Below, piece by piece: positions 46,393 to 58,799 of a stretch of 64,000 nucleotides of DNA (positions are counted from its first letter, which is position 1; every line of letters starts with the position of its first letter). This DNA comes from Thuidium tamariscinum (Eukaryota > Streptophyta > Bryopsida > Hypnales > Thuidiaceae): positions 32,235,182 through 32,299,181 of the forward strand of contig OX344749.2 in the NCBI GenBank assembly GCA_947034885.2, in the 5' to 3' direction. The notes below the pieces were generated by a model. That model had not been told where the DNA came from. It did no database searches and saw only the letters and a program-made list of their open reading frames with translations. Both the position numbers and the translations under genes were made by a program.

Positions 46393-49300
46393 TTTAATAA
46401 GTGGTTCAATTATCACATTCAATACAACATACGATATCCTTGCTAGTGAAATTTAAGAAAAAAATTTAATCCCTAAAGTTCACTAGGATATTATTATAAA
46501 GTGAAATTCTTATAAATGATACACATTTCTATATTCTTCCAAAATATAATCATTTAAAAAAAAAAAGTGCCCAATTCAAAATTTATGAGACTCAAATATT
46601 TACAAGCAACTCAAGTATTGTGCTGATAGAGAAGGCAAGCAATTAAACAACTTGTAAAGTTTTTTTTATTAACTTTGAATACTTATATTTTGTAATCTAT
46701 AAAGCTAAATGGGTTGAAATTCTCTATACATTTTCATAGTAGTTTGAAAATCATATACAATTGAAAATGAAAAAATATTTTCATATTTCAATTATGCCTA
46801 TTTCACTAGAAAGTGAAAAGTTTTGGACTATTTTTCTTAATAATAGTCAAAGAACTTCATAAGCTAAATCCAAAACTACAATTGTCATTGAAAGTAATAT
46901 TACAAATGTTTAGTAACAAGGACGGAGAACTATGAAGGCCATGTATTTATTAACCCGTGAGTGTCTTGCCTAACCAAAAGTGTCTTCATGTAGTCTAGAA
47001 GTTCAATTTGAATGCTAGAATGTTTGCATTTGATGTTGGAATTTAATGAACCTTGTTGGAAAATCTATCATCTTTTATAGGTTGTATTAAAAGTAATTCA
47101 AATCAATCCAAGATGTATAATTGATTTTTGAAAGCTAGCCATTCGAAGTTCATAGATTCAATTTGAATTCACCAAATTGCATTTTCATGGCTGCAACTTT
47201 AGGGGCTTGTATCTCCTTCATCCAATGTTTATTTTCAATCAAATTTATTGCATTATGTTTTCCTTGAAGTCTAATTATTGTTCTAAAATATATATGTCAA
47301 TTTAAGTTATTTTGAATGTTTGGGAGAATCTCAAATTTTAGAAGCAAATTATCCCTTTCAAACCCTCTTTGAAATTTGCAAATAAATTTTGATTGGAGGC
47401 TTGAAATGTCAAATTGATTTTTGAAGATGAAACTTAATTTTCTTACCCATGGGTTTTTTAGTTCAAAGTTAAAAAAAATCATTCTACTATGAATTAATGA
47501 GGTTTGAAAATTTTCTTAGAGTATGTTTGACGGATTGCTTGATCAACACACAAAATTCCATTGTTTTTACAATCAACACAAATTACTTATCTTGTAGTGT
47601 AAGAAAAACCTCAAAACAATTGAGACCAAGCATATATCTATTAAAAGTATAAAAAAAATAAAATTTCAAGAAGAATATCACTCCATCTTCAAGAATTTGA
47701 AAATGCATTGACAATGGCCGCAATGTAATCCATACGGTTTGCCTCAGTTAAAGCATTAATGGGCCCTTCTAACTAATGTTGATGGCCACAACTCCCTTTG
47801 GTAGACCTAACCATCTAGTATTATTGCTTGTCATTGCCACTCTATGCAAGGCTACTTTGGTGGTCACGAAGGCCTAGCTTTTTCTTGTCGATGCTCTTGT
47901 AATGAAGCAAAACCCCAATGACAAAAGAAATTGGTCTAACAATTGAGATTAAAAAAAACTCAAATTTTGAACCTGGTTGATACTCTTCATTTTGAAACTC
48001 AAAAATCCCCCTCTAGTTTGACATATTGAACCCAAAATGATAGACTAAAAAGAATTACACCAAATCAATGAAACTCTTGAGTGGTTCATTCTTTTTTATA
48101 ATGTCAATGAAAACCTGTGACCTTGAAGCTTCTTCATGTGGCACATGCTAACTTTTCTACTACAATATTATAATCAAATTTATTCAAATTTCATAGAAAT
48201 ATATATTTTTATATTTCAATGCAATTTTAAATATAATTTTTTACATTTACAATGTGACAACGTACTACATTTACACGTGTTTGATCAAGGAAACTTTGTT
48301 CATTAAACTTCAAACCTAGTCGTAATGGTCACTAATTTTTATTTAGTAGAGGATGAATTCAACCTTATATTGTCATGCACATCTTGTAATACTTTTTTTT
48401 GCTTGTCATACAATTTTGCATTGCAATTTCTTTTCTTCAATCAACAACTTGGTATTGCCATACCCATAAAATTGAGGTTTACTCCAATAGCTGTCTCTCA
48501 ATTGCGTATCATATCTACAAATGAGTAACATGTCTATTAACAACATTGACATCAAGCCTTAGTGACTTCTTTCATGCTTTGTTCACTCTTCTTCATTTAG
48601 TGACAAAATGGATTACAAAAGGCTCTAATACTTTAAGAAGACTTTGAAATTGAGTACTCATTTGCAAGGTTGCAATCAAAGTAATTAGACTCATTCCAAA
48701 TCCCTAAGGAAAATTTTCCCACTTTTGTAATCCCTATTGCAAAAAATCTCAATGAAATTTTTAAAATTTTAAAATTACAAATAGTTCTATTTTTTTTAAG
48801 TGAAAGGGTAGTAAGAACTTTATTATCTTTAAAATTGCTAAAACCATGCTTCAAAAAGTGATCAATTCATTCAAGGAATGAGATTCTAACATTATTTCAA
48901 AAGGTGAATGGACTCAATAGATGTATTTTAAGGCCTCCAAAAGACTATTTTGGAGTTGTTCCTTGACATTGTTCCCTATGTTGTGCATTAGCTACTACTA
49001 GTTTGAATAGTCAAATTCTTAAAAAAAAATTAATTAAAAATATTTCAAAACCTATTTCAAAATTAAAATCCAAAAAATATTTGAAACATTTTTTCAAAAA
49101 GTGTTTAAAATTTTTTTTAAAATTTTTTTAAATATTCTTTCAAAAGGTATTTAAAATGTTTTTCCAATTTTTTTTGAAATAACTAAATAACTAATTAATA
49201 TTATCAAATATGGTAGTCTCTTGCCTACATCAAATTTCTTACATAACAAAGTTATAAGAGGTCCCACAATTCAAGAATTGTAGTCTTCTAGAGCCTCCAA

Positions 49301-49880
49301 AACATCTAATGTTTATTTTAGTTGGATTATACATTGGTTGGAAATTAGTCCAATAATAGAGCGTGGGATAAGAATGGAGTCAAGAGTGATTTTGGTTACC
49401 TTAGTCTTATGAGACTTCCTTTCCTATGTTTTTTCATACAACTTTAATAATTAGACAAACTCACGATTAACTTTAAACCTCTGTCTCTTATTCTATACCT
49501 TAAATACTTGAATTGATTGAAAAATTGACTCCAAATGTGTTCAATTAGTTTAAATTGGTGTAATGTATCTGATTGATAATTAATCACAATTATTTAATGG
49601 TAGACATAGAAAAATCACAAATTGAATCTTTGAGATGGGCTTACCCAATATGTAAATTATTGTTGAAAAAAGATTCTATCCTGACTTCCAAAATAGAACT
49701 TGCCACAACTATATCACTGATTATAATGGAATGATTAAAAGCTTCTCACATACCTATCTAACGAAAATAAATTGTATAACCATCAATTTTTTGGTTGTCT
49801 ACATTTGGACCCCCAAAAGGTAACATCTAAAAGTTATTCCAATATTTATTGGAGTTACATTGAACCAAACTTGACATCAA
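46393..49880. other. AT-rich intergenic with a single TTAACCC end
   Basis: No gene recognised in 3.5 kb. TTAACCCGTGAGTGTCTTGC at 46950 looks like the left end of another TTAA-type element without a detectable partner. At 49020-49180 there are AAATATTTT/TTTTAAAA runs, including TATTTAAAATGTTTTTCC-type repeats. Short frames at 47297, 48325 and 48633 have no domain. Confidence 0.45.
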
Positions 49881-51971
49881 CCCCTAAATGCTCAAGGCAC
49901 CAAATTGTGGTATAGACTATACTTTGAAGCTAAATAAGAACTAACCAATTTATTATTTTTAGTAGTTCATATTTTTGAAATCTGATTTTAGCTACAAAAT
50001 TCAATTTTTGAAATGATTGATTATTAGAAGAAAACCTTGTTGCTTTCAACAAAATCTACTTGATGTTTTTATTACTTGTAACATATAAACATTAATTCCA
50101 AAATTCTTAATCAATTAAGATTTTTCTATTCAAGATTTTGTACAATGGGGTCCCAATCAAAATGGCGTTTTGGGATCCATAGTGAAAACAATTTCAGCTT
50201 TGCCAACTTTGCTAGCCTCCTAAGAGCTCAAAAATTGATGTTCTACTATGGAATTTTCTTAACATCATTTGTAAGTTAATAACATGCACGCCAAATTTCA
50301 AGGCCAAAAAGTTTACAAAAACAAAGATATTCAAAATCTACCAACATATATAGCTCTGAAAAAAATTTCACTACTTTCAACTTTGACACCCTCCCAAGGA
50401 TTGAACTTTTGTTTTTGCCACAAAAAATTTGGAATAAAATAAAATTTATGTCTTGAATATGTGTGAAAAATTTCATGATTACGAAAATAATTAAAAAAAA
50501 GATATTTGAAATCTCCCATCATATGTAGTTTTGAGAAAATTTTCACAATTGCAAACTTTGACACCCTTCCAAGGGTTGAAAAATTGATTTCTTACTATGA
50601 ATCTTTTTTTGTGAAGTAATTTCTATGTTGATAATATTTGTTTCAAATTTCAAGTTCAAATGAATTACTAAAAGAAAGATATCCAAAATCTCCCAACATG
50701 TCTAGCTCTAAGAAAATTTTCTCTAAAGCCAACTTTGACACCATCCCAAGGGCTGAAAATTTGTGTATTTATCATGAAATTTTTGTCATGAAATCACCTC
50801 TATGTTGATAATATGTGTGCCAAATTTCAAATTCAAAAGACTTAACCAAAATAAGATATTCAAAATCTCCGAACATGTGTAGTTGTGAGGATGAGTTCTT
50901 ACATCGGTGTCAAACTTTGACCTACAAAATGACACTATACTAAGAGCTCAAAAACTCATCCTTACAACTACACATGTTGGGAGATTTTGGATATCTTTCT
51001 TTTAGTAATTCATTTGAACTTGAAATTTGAAACAAATATTATCAATATAGAAATTACTTCACAAAAAAAGATTCATAGTAAGAAATCAATTTTTCAACCC
51101 TTGGAAGGGTGTCAAAGTTTGCAATTGTGAAAATTTTCTCAAAACTACATATGATGGGAGATTTCAAATATCTTTTTTTTAATTATTTTCGTAATCATGA
51201 AATTTTTCACACATATTCAAGACATAAATTTTATTTTATTCCAAATTTTTTGTGGCAAAAACAAAAGTTCAATCCTTGGGAGGGTGTCAAAGTTGAAAGT
51301 AGTGAAATTTTTTTCACCGCTATATATGTTGGTAGATTTTGAATATCTTTGTTTTTGTAAACTTTTTGGCCTTGAAATTTGGCGTGCATGTTATTAACTT
51401 ACAAATGATGTTAAGAAAATTCCATAGTAGAACATCAATTTTTGAGCTCTTAGGAGGCTAGCAAAGTTGGCAAAGCTGAAATTGTTTTCACTATGGATCC
51501 CAAAATGCCATTTTGATTGAGACCCCACTATATAGTACAAGGGTGTTCATTGCAATCTTGACTTTACATAGTGTTGAGGGCTCTTGGAAATGACCCAATA
51601 ATACACTAGATCTTGGAAAAAAAATTCTAGAGTAGATTTTGAGAAGCTACAACTTCATTGGGGTTATGCATCAATTAGGCCTTTTAACCTCATATCTTTT
51701 TGGTGGCCAACTTTTAGATTTGACATGTGCAAAGAAGATTGAAAGACTTCAAATTACTTTTGCAATTTTAACACACTTGTGATCAAACATTATAATTTTT
51801 CAATCTATAAGTATTATCATGTTGTATTTCATTTCCTTATGTGATTTTTCACATTTGTATTTTGAATTTGTACAATTACAATTAAAATAAATTGATACAA
51901 TTTATCAAAATGTTGGCTTTTTGTAGAACAAACCCCTAGAAATTTAAAAATGGCCTTGCCACATTTAGGAC
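49881..51971. mobile_element. TTAA-type element carrying a nested foldback
   Basis: Left end TCAA-CCCCTAAATGCTCAAGGCACC and right end CCTTGCCACATTTAGGAC-TTAA. Its outer parts (49881-50139, 51541-51971) align in reverse with the 646-bp element at 44337-44982. The additional 1.4 kb between them is a separate insertion (50146-51534). Both ends carry several substitutions relative to the perfect ends at 44337. Confidence 0.75.
50146..51534. mobile_element. nested foldback element with ~175-bp mirrored tandem repeats
   Basis: Starts TGGGGTCCCAATCAAAATGG and ends with the complement (CCATTTTGATTGAGACCCCA) plus a few bases. GTACAA stands directly on both sides (50140-50145, 51535-51540), and the related element at 44797-44802 has a single GTGCAA (read in reverse) at that site, so this is an insertion with a 6-bp target duplication. 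Arms are almost identical from 50146/51528 to 50611/51062 (paired positions sum to about 101673). Each arm contains tandem units of about 175 bp marked by ACTTTGACACC (50380, 50555, 50732) and AGATAT..AAATCTCCCA; the left arm has one extra unit. Matching open frames in the arms simply reflect the repeats. Confidence 0.88.
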
Positions 51972-52679
51972 TTAAGAAATTAATGATTAGGAAATAGAAG
52001 ATAATTATTCAAAAACAAAGCACTAAGTTTGCCCCAACACTAAAATCAACATCATAGTATCCCAAGAAGTTCTTGAAATGAAGTACGTGCATTGCAAATA
52101 TCAAAATAACTAGTACCCATGTGCAATAGTCAAAACAAATGTAAAAAAATAAATTTCTAATTTCTAAATCATAAAAACTTTGAAATTCAATGTCTTCTTG
52201 GTCATAAATCCAAATGCCACAAAACAATGCCCATGCATCTCTCTTCATAAAGAGCTTTCCAATAGTACCAAGAATGTAACTAGACAACACATAGTTCAAG
52301 AGATCTCATTGGAACAAACAAACAAATAACATATCTTAAAGGTACGGATGGATATTATGATATTGTCAAAATAAATAAATTAGAAACTAAGGTCATTTAT
52401 ACTTTAAAGACTCAAAAACTTAATGAGACTAAGTGCCCATAATTAGAAAGTATAATAATAATCTGAGCTTGTTACAAATATTACTCTAATATAACTGAAA
52501 GCTAACTTGATACGATAAAAAACTGTTGTTTAACAGCCTCTATAATGTTCATACTGATGCCACAAAAGAAAAAGCAACCACACTGAACTGAAGAAGAAAC
52601 ACAATGATAAGAAACAAGAGATAGGCCTATGTATTTTCAAGTTGAGAGGCCAAAAACTACTTGAAGATTTAAGCCTTGC

Positions 52680-53091
52680 TTTGGAGATCTATATTTGTTT
52701 TCAACTTCAAAGATTATTTCAAAGTAAAAATTTTAAAATTGCCCATAAGCTTAAAAAACCCTCACAACTTTCATCTCATTAATCAAAATGAACTGATTCA
52801 TAGCTTTCCATCTATATGTACATCTTGGAAAACGAATTTCAATTTTTATTTATTTAAAAGTGATCTTTTGAGCTACCTACATTACCAAGGCTGTAAAAGA
52901 AACTACATATCATACAAGAACTTTTTAACCGTGCAATCAAAAGTTAAGAAAATTGTTGCACCCTAAAGCTACTCCTTGGCCACATATGCGAAAATTTCAA
53001 AGAAAAAATTGGAAACTTTGATCATAAATGGATGACAAAAACGCTATGTTGCCCAAAAAATGCTACTTGGTTCTTTAGGGGTTAGACAATA
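52680..53091. repeat. right half of a TTAA-type element
   Basis: Ends ...TGCTACTTGGTTCTTTAGGGG-TTAG at 53091. The interior matches 16610-16969 (TCATTAATCAAAA..GAACTGATT, AGCTACTCCTTGGCCACATA..GCGAAAATTTCAAAG). The left end was not found. Together with 16610 it defines a second TTAACCC-ended family. Confidence 0.55.
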
Positions 53092-53143
53092 CCAGTAAAA
53101 ACACTGACACAATCTAATATAATCTGATTATTAGTGCATTTAA

Positions 53144-53384
53144 CCCGGAAGTGTCACAATCCAAACAACTCTGAAGATGGGACCATTTTAAAAAAAGCAA
53201 CATAACTTGAATTTGAATTGATTATTGCATTCTTCACCATACATATCTATAGCCAACAACCTCATCATTCTAAACTCATTTCTTTTGGGAAAATCCACCA
53301 TTAGGATGCAAACATTATAAGGTTTGATGAACCTAGTCTCCCAGAATCAAAAATCTGAAAAACATCCCCTGTGACGTTCAAGGG
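53144..53384. mobile_element. TTAA-flanked (piggyBac-like) MITE, 241 bp
   Basis: TTAA-CCCGGAAGTGTCACA at the left and TGTGACGTTCAAGGG-TTAA at the right. The two ends match at 11-12 of 15 positions. Non-coding interior. It lies about 420 bp beyond the stop codon of the gar2-related gene, in its downstream flank. Confidence 0.75.
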
Positions 53385-53806
53385 TTAAAGGAAAAACTTT
53401 CAAACCCACGAAGTTCATGCATGACAAATTACCTTACGTGGGAGTCCAGCGAGCACCCGAGATCTGAGGGCAGTGTTCTAAAATGCTCATATGTTACCCA
53501 ATTGGGTAACTCATCGCTGACAATAGTTGTTCTTTTAACGCTCCAAACCACAGCATCTGCTCCAAACCTGTTGTACTAATATTCCATAAAAACTGTCGAT
53601 AGTAGGGTCAAGATGAATGACATCAGTGTTGTTCTCGCCTAGGAGAAAACAAATAGTAGATTGACACAAAACTCCACAAGGGAATCTTAGTATCCCTATA
53701 ATAAACTGTACACTTTTTATACTGCATAACATATAGGCGGTTGGGCTCTTAGATGTATGCGTTCAGTTTTCAGTTCATCTGAGCGTCATGACCAATTGCC
53801 CACTGA

Positions 53807-56800
53807 TCATGGGCTTGCCCACGCTTCTTTTAGCAACTGAAATCGCGAGGCTCCCAAACCTTCTTTCTTTTTCTTCTTCCCACTGCCATTTTCTGCACCA
53901 TACCTGGGTTTGTCCTGCAACAAAGATAGGGGGTTCTCGTATTCCTCCAACTCATCATCACTTGTGTAACCTTTTCGCAAGGCTGAAGAAGGACTTCTTC
54001 CCCACTGAGTAGAGTTTGCAGGTTCCCCAATCCATAGCTTCACAAAACTCGTAGGTGGTGGCGAATACACCACCGAAGGTACACAAGCCATGGCGATATC
54101 ATCTGGGCTAATATCATCCTCTCCAAACTTCCTTCGCTCGTTTGCTACCTGCCAAATTAAATGCAAATCAGCAACTACAGGGAGCGAGACTGGACGCAAG
54201 AATATTTAACTAAACCCAGTCTCTCAATTGATCATTTCAAATATTCTATTTCTGTAAACGTACTGTTTCAAGGTACTCCTAGTCAGATTCATGCTTACAG
54301 TTTAGTTGTCACCATTACAAACAGAACCAGAATGTCAAATGTGACACCCATTACACTAACTACTGCTCCATAAACATGAGACTCTACATACCTCGGTAGC
54401 AAGGGCGTTCAGAAGGCCTGGCGAAATGGGATCCGGGGAGAAGACATCCGGACCAAAGTTGGCCAACACTCGTCGTATTAGTGGTAAGTTGAGTCCTGGA
54501 CAAACCTGTCATAAAATTGTACAAATTCTGAATAACGTTGTACAAATTCTGCTGCGCTAGCAAGCTCAAACCGTAGCGATCATGCAATGGTCATGTTCGT
54601 CCACCTCTAATGAGCCTAGTTCTTTAAGAATTCAATTTTTTTTCCATATAGGCCTCATTCTTCTAGGATTAAAGAATAATATCTAAAAAATATGAATCAA
54701 CTTGGATTAGAAGCCAATTCTTAACTTTCTCACATTAATATTAGGAAAAAATGTTAGAGTTTTCAAACCCTACAACGAAAACAAAACGAGGTATCGTGGA
54801 GTGAATGGAGAGTGACATTGGGGAAATGCAAGGACAACCAAGAAATTCACTACAGAAATCACACGAGTACCTCTTTCCGGATCTCAGCATCAAGGAGGAT
54901 ATCCTTGGGAAGCATGAGCAAGTCTCCTGTAGCTTTAAGCAGATTGAACTGCACAGGTTCTTCATCGTCAGCATCATCCGGCAGAGACGACTTGAATTCA
55001 GCTGGCACGCGATCTTTGCAGCTGACAAGAGCAGACAACCACGTTGACCAGTTTACTACCTGTTCAAGGAAGCAGTTTAAAAGCTTTGTTAGACACCATA
55101 TCGACCAGTTACTAAACAGGGCCCATTTTCGAGGCCTCCACGAATCATAAAATCTTCTTGAAAAGTATTGTTACGCAGAACACATACCACATTCTTCAAA
55201 TGTGATCCAGCTCCAAAAGTAAGACTCCCAATAGGAATTGGAAGAACTGAAAGATCAGTTATTGGATCAGATAAAGGATCAGTAGGAGCATCATCTTCTG
55301 GATCGCGCAGGATTCCATTGAACATGGCTACATCGAGTCGAACAACACATTCTTCAATGACCTGCAAAAGAGTGCTTCCTGAGTTCAGCTTGGAAAGTTT
55401 CCAGTATGGTGAAACTAATACCAGAACACAGAAATCGAAAGCACTAGGGTGTCAAAATTTCCTGGTTGAAAATAAGCAAAAATTACCCCCAATAAGAGTC
55501 ACAGAAGAAATGCACGGAAACTCCAGTCCGACTAGGCAAATCCAAAAATTCCAGTACTCGCCACAGAGCACCCCCCAAACTTACCATTCTGTTTAATGCT
55601 GGTAAACAGCCACATTCTAACCCCTCCCCTTGAAGAGGACAAAGCCTCTTAACTGCATCTGTAAATGCCCTCTTCCAGATTTCCACGGAGATGTTACCTT
55701 GCCGGGTATCTCCTAACTTGCGGGTATTGTAATTCACTTTATCCTTTGCAAAATCTCTTGAATCGCCAGAAAATTTGCTCAAATCACCGTTTAGATCTGC
55801 AGAGCTGCCCTTTGCATTCGTGGTGGCTGATCCCCCAAGTTGCATTCGTGGAGTCATTGCCTGTGTACATAACCAAGCACAAATGAATCTGAAAGGAGGA
55901 GCATGTTGCCGGTCGTCCACAGAAAATATGTAGAAAAAGGTTGCCTTCTCCATTTAGCACCCAAATTGACCTTGGAAACATAGAGGTGAATTTTTTCGAC
56001 GAAAGGCATTTATTGCATACCTGCCACCAGACGGATTCCAGCACGCGTGCATGGAGCCACGACTCTATTCTGAAGAGTGTTGTCACAAACATCCCAATCG
56101 TTCGCCAGTCATTGCTTGCAACAGGTGGACTTAACAGGGAACTGACATCACTCTTTGACTTCCGTAGTTGCTGGGACCGAAAGGCCCTAGCTTGAAAGTC
56201 ATTGCCGAGGGAAGTATCAGCATCTACCTCTACGCCAGAACACCCTACATCACTATCCTCACAAGAATGGCTTATAGACTCTCGCAGAACAACCACATTC
56301 GACCACCAGTATGTCAATCTGCGCAGAAAAACAAAGACCTACCGTGAGAAAGAAAACTCCACTGTATCGTTTGCAAACATCGGGAGCGGAACAGTTGAGA
56401 GAGGGAGAAAGACCTAGGAACATCGCTCCCGCACGCCCGAGAAACCAGCACAAGCCCGGACACAATATTTTTAGCAATCGCCGCTCTCCTGTCGGGACTC
56501 CAGTTCTTGAACGCATACTTGTAAAACCTTGTAAGGCGCCGTGCAGGAGTGTGAACCTTATGCGCCGAGCTCCCATGCTCAGCCGCGACCGAATACAATG
56601 CAACCTCGATCAATGCAGCGTCCCGCAATTCCTCTTCCTTTCTTGCCAACTGCTGTTCTAATTGCAAAATTCTCTCTTCTCCTTTCTCTGCTTTCGACAG
56701 AGCTTTAGCTTCGGCTGCAGCTCTCCTCCACTGGTCAACTGTTTTTTTCTCCACGGTCGCAAGCTTGGCCCTAGCCTCGTTCAAAACGCTTCTAGAATCT

Positions 56801-57141
56801 ACTGCTATTTCAGGACTGGACTCCACATCTCTTGAGCCAAAAGACAGTTGATGCGTTAAGCTAACCGCGGAGGTAGAAACTCTCCTCCCTAGTACAGGAG
56901 GAGATGGGTTTCCGTTAGTTGTAGTCACGAAATTTTCCACGGTCGGCCGGGAGGGCACCACAGTAAGACCGGTCCTACTTCCATTGCCACCTTTTGATTT
57001 CGAGGCCTTCCTCCAAGCATACGCAGCTGCAGCAGCAGTTGCAGCAGATCTTATGGAGGATTTGTCACTACTGTGTGCAGTAGAATGACCTAGTAGGTGT
57101 AATCCTTGCGCTTTCTCCGACAATCTTGAAGAATCACTCAT
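53807..57141 (-). CDS. plant-specific gar2-related coiled-coil protein
   Basis: Seven coding exons on the minus strand: 56414-57141, 56021-56318, 55585-55860, 55188-55361, 54871-55059, 54392-54505, 53807-54148, all GT..AG and in phase, giving 706 aa. Residues 1-117 are low complexity with a poly-Ala run near 33-40. Residues about 120-178 form a coiled coil (AKLATVEKKTVDQWRRAAAE..). A conserved core follows (ALYSVAAEHGSSAHKVHTPA, SGLVLVSRACGSDVPRLTYW), then RIESWLHARVLESVWWQ near 326-342. The C-terminus is basic and ends SRFQLLKEAWASP. This matches a land-plant family annotated in Arabidopsis as nucleolar protein gar2-related (e.g. At2g42320). Biochemical role not established; the ESWLHARV segment faintly resembles DIL-type helices. 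No damage seen. Confidence 0.92.
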
Positions 57142-57163
57142 TGTCGCTCAATCAAGTGCTGTC

Positions 57164-58412
57164 CTGGGAGGTAACAGGATCACAATAGCTTAGCAAGCTA
57201 TGAACCAGTACTTCACTTAACAAAAAAAAAGCAAATCTCTCGCACTGAAATTATTTCCAACAATTTCACCTCGATCATGAAAAAAACTTGAACTCGAAGC
57301 CACAACTTGCAGAAACACAAGTCAATCAACTTTTTAATGGCTGGCTTTGAAACAATCTCTTTCCGTCTCCCTAAGAGAGTTTAGATAGAGAAATTGGCTA
57401 ATCTTTACTAATCACTTCGTCTGAAATCTCATTAACGGAATCAAAATCAAGGTACAAGTTGCGACAATAAGGAACATAAAAGTATGCAATGATAGCCAAC
57501 AATAGAGCAATGGAGACCTCTCAAGTAATCACCGCCCAATTGAGACTGTAATCAAAACAGTCTAGCATGCTTTAATTAAACAGGTAGTTTTTGTTTATCT
57601 TTATATAAATTCAAAAATGCTCGCACAACGAAATTATCCTCCAAAACCTTCACCTCGATCGAGAAGAATTCGATGCTTTATATTGCAGGAACACAAGCAA
57701 ATCAAATCAAATAATGGATGGCCGCAACGATATGTCGAGTCACCTAACAATGCTAAAAGAAAGAGTTTAGATGAAGAACTGACTAATCGTTACAATAAAA
57801 AATTAGATAATCTTTACTCGCTCTAAAAACTCACACAAGGAAACAAAAAGGTACAGGATGCAGCAAATGAAAAAATGCCACAGCAGACACAAAACCCCAT
57901 AAAATGTAGGCTGCTCGAGATATCGCTGCCAATTGAAACTCTCTGAGATTGACCTAGTACTGAACAAGAAAAATGGCTTAAATTGCAATTAGAAAGATGT
58001 CCGTCACTAGGTGATAAATCATACTTCGGTATTTAGAATGGCATTAATGATTGCCTGCAATAACACCTCGCTGTCTCCCGAAGAGAAAGTGTAGATGGAA
58101 AATTAGCTAATCATTACTAATCACTCGCTCTTAAACCTAACTCACAGAAATTAAAGCAAACGGTACAGTACTTAACAACAGAGAATGAATGAATGCCCCC
58201 AAACACCAAAAAACGAAACTCCTGAAGAGATCACGGCCAATTAAAACTCTCCATGAATGTCCATGCGAGCCGTGTTTAGAAAGACAGAAAATCTTTCAAT
58301 TGAGACCTCGTGAAGTCGTTCACTAGGCGGTGGATCATGTTAAGAATGCCGAGATCAGGAATGACAGAAAGAGAAACAGAGAGATAGAGTACAAGAAGGT
58401 TTCAGAACTTAC
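57164..58412 (-). other. probable 5' leader intron of the gar2-related gene
   Basis: On the minus strand a good donor (CTCC|GTAAGTTCTG) lies at 58412 and a good acceptor (TTACCTCCCAG|GACAGC) at 57164, 22 bases before the ATG. Upstream of the donor (58413 to about 58790) the minus strand is markedly C/T-rich, as plant leaders often are. A leader intron of about 1.25 kb is therefore likely, carrying the threefold repeat described separately. Transcript evidence is lacking. Confidence 0.55.
57230..58330. repeat. three decayed tandem copies (~320-390 bp) in the leader intron
   Basis: The phrase AGAGTTTAGAT..GAA..CTAATC.TTAC..A, then TCGCTCT.AAA, then GGTACA.G recurs at 57374, 57762 and 58085. 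Each copy is followed by AATGCC..CA and a CCAATTGA/GACTCTC block (57537, 57930, 58230), and copies 1 and 2 are preceded by AAATTAT.TCC..CCTTCACCTCGATC. Copies have diverged with indels. It does not encode protein. Confidence 0.7.
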
Positions 58413-58790
58413 GGAGCGTGAGGAGCAGTACATTGGCAGTGAAAATCTCGCGTTAGGCCGAATGAGATCGACGGCAGGGCGTCGAGTAGAAGAAAGATCG
58501 AGGGAATGCCGCTGCAGCTGCTGTAAGCGGAATGGAGGCAATGTAGAACGGGAGAAGGCACAGAAAAGCTTGCAATGTGAGAAGCGGCGAGTGACGAGCG
58601 ATCAGGCCAGGCGGTGCGCGAGAGAGAAGGGGGAGCGGCAGGTTTGGCAGAATAAACAGAGAGAACGGAGAAGGAGCAGCAGCTGTGAGGAGGGTAGGCA
58701 AGCAATGCGGGAACCCCAGAGAGCGAGACAGAGCGACTGAGAAAGGTAGGCCAGCAGGCAGCGGAGGGAAACAGCGCAGCCCCGAAAGAG
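58413..58790 (-). promoter_or_regulatory. C/T-rich leader/promoter stretch of the gar2-related gene
   Basis: The minus strand is strongly pyrimidine-rich (GA-rich on +) over almost 400 bp and higher in GC than neighbouring DNA. Open frames on both strands here (58330-58740 +; 58409-58801 -) are by-products of that bias. It probably contains the transcription start and 5' UTR exon. No TATA box was identified. Confidence 0.4.
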
Positions 58791-58799
58791 ACACATTTC

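Noticed and set aside
50276-51397. Two matching pairs of small proteins in opposite orientation
   Set aside because: They are the two arms of the foldback element and carry no known domain; the similarity comes from the palindrome.
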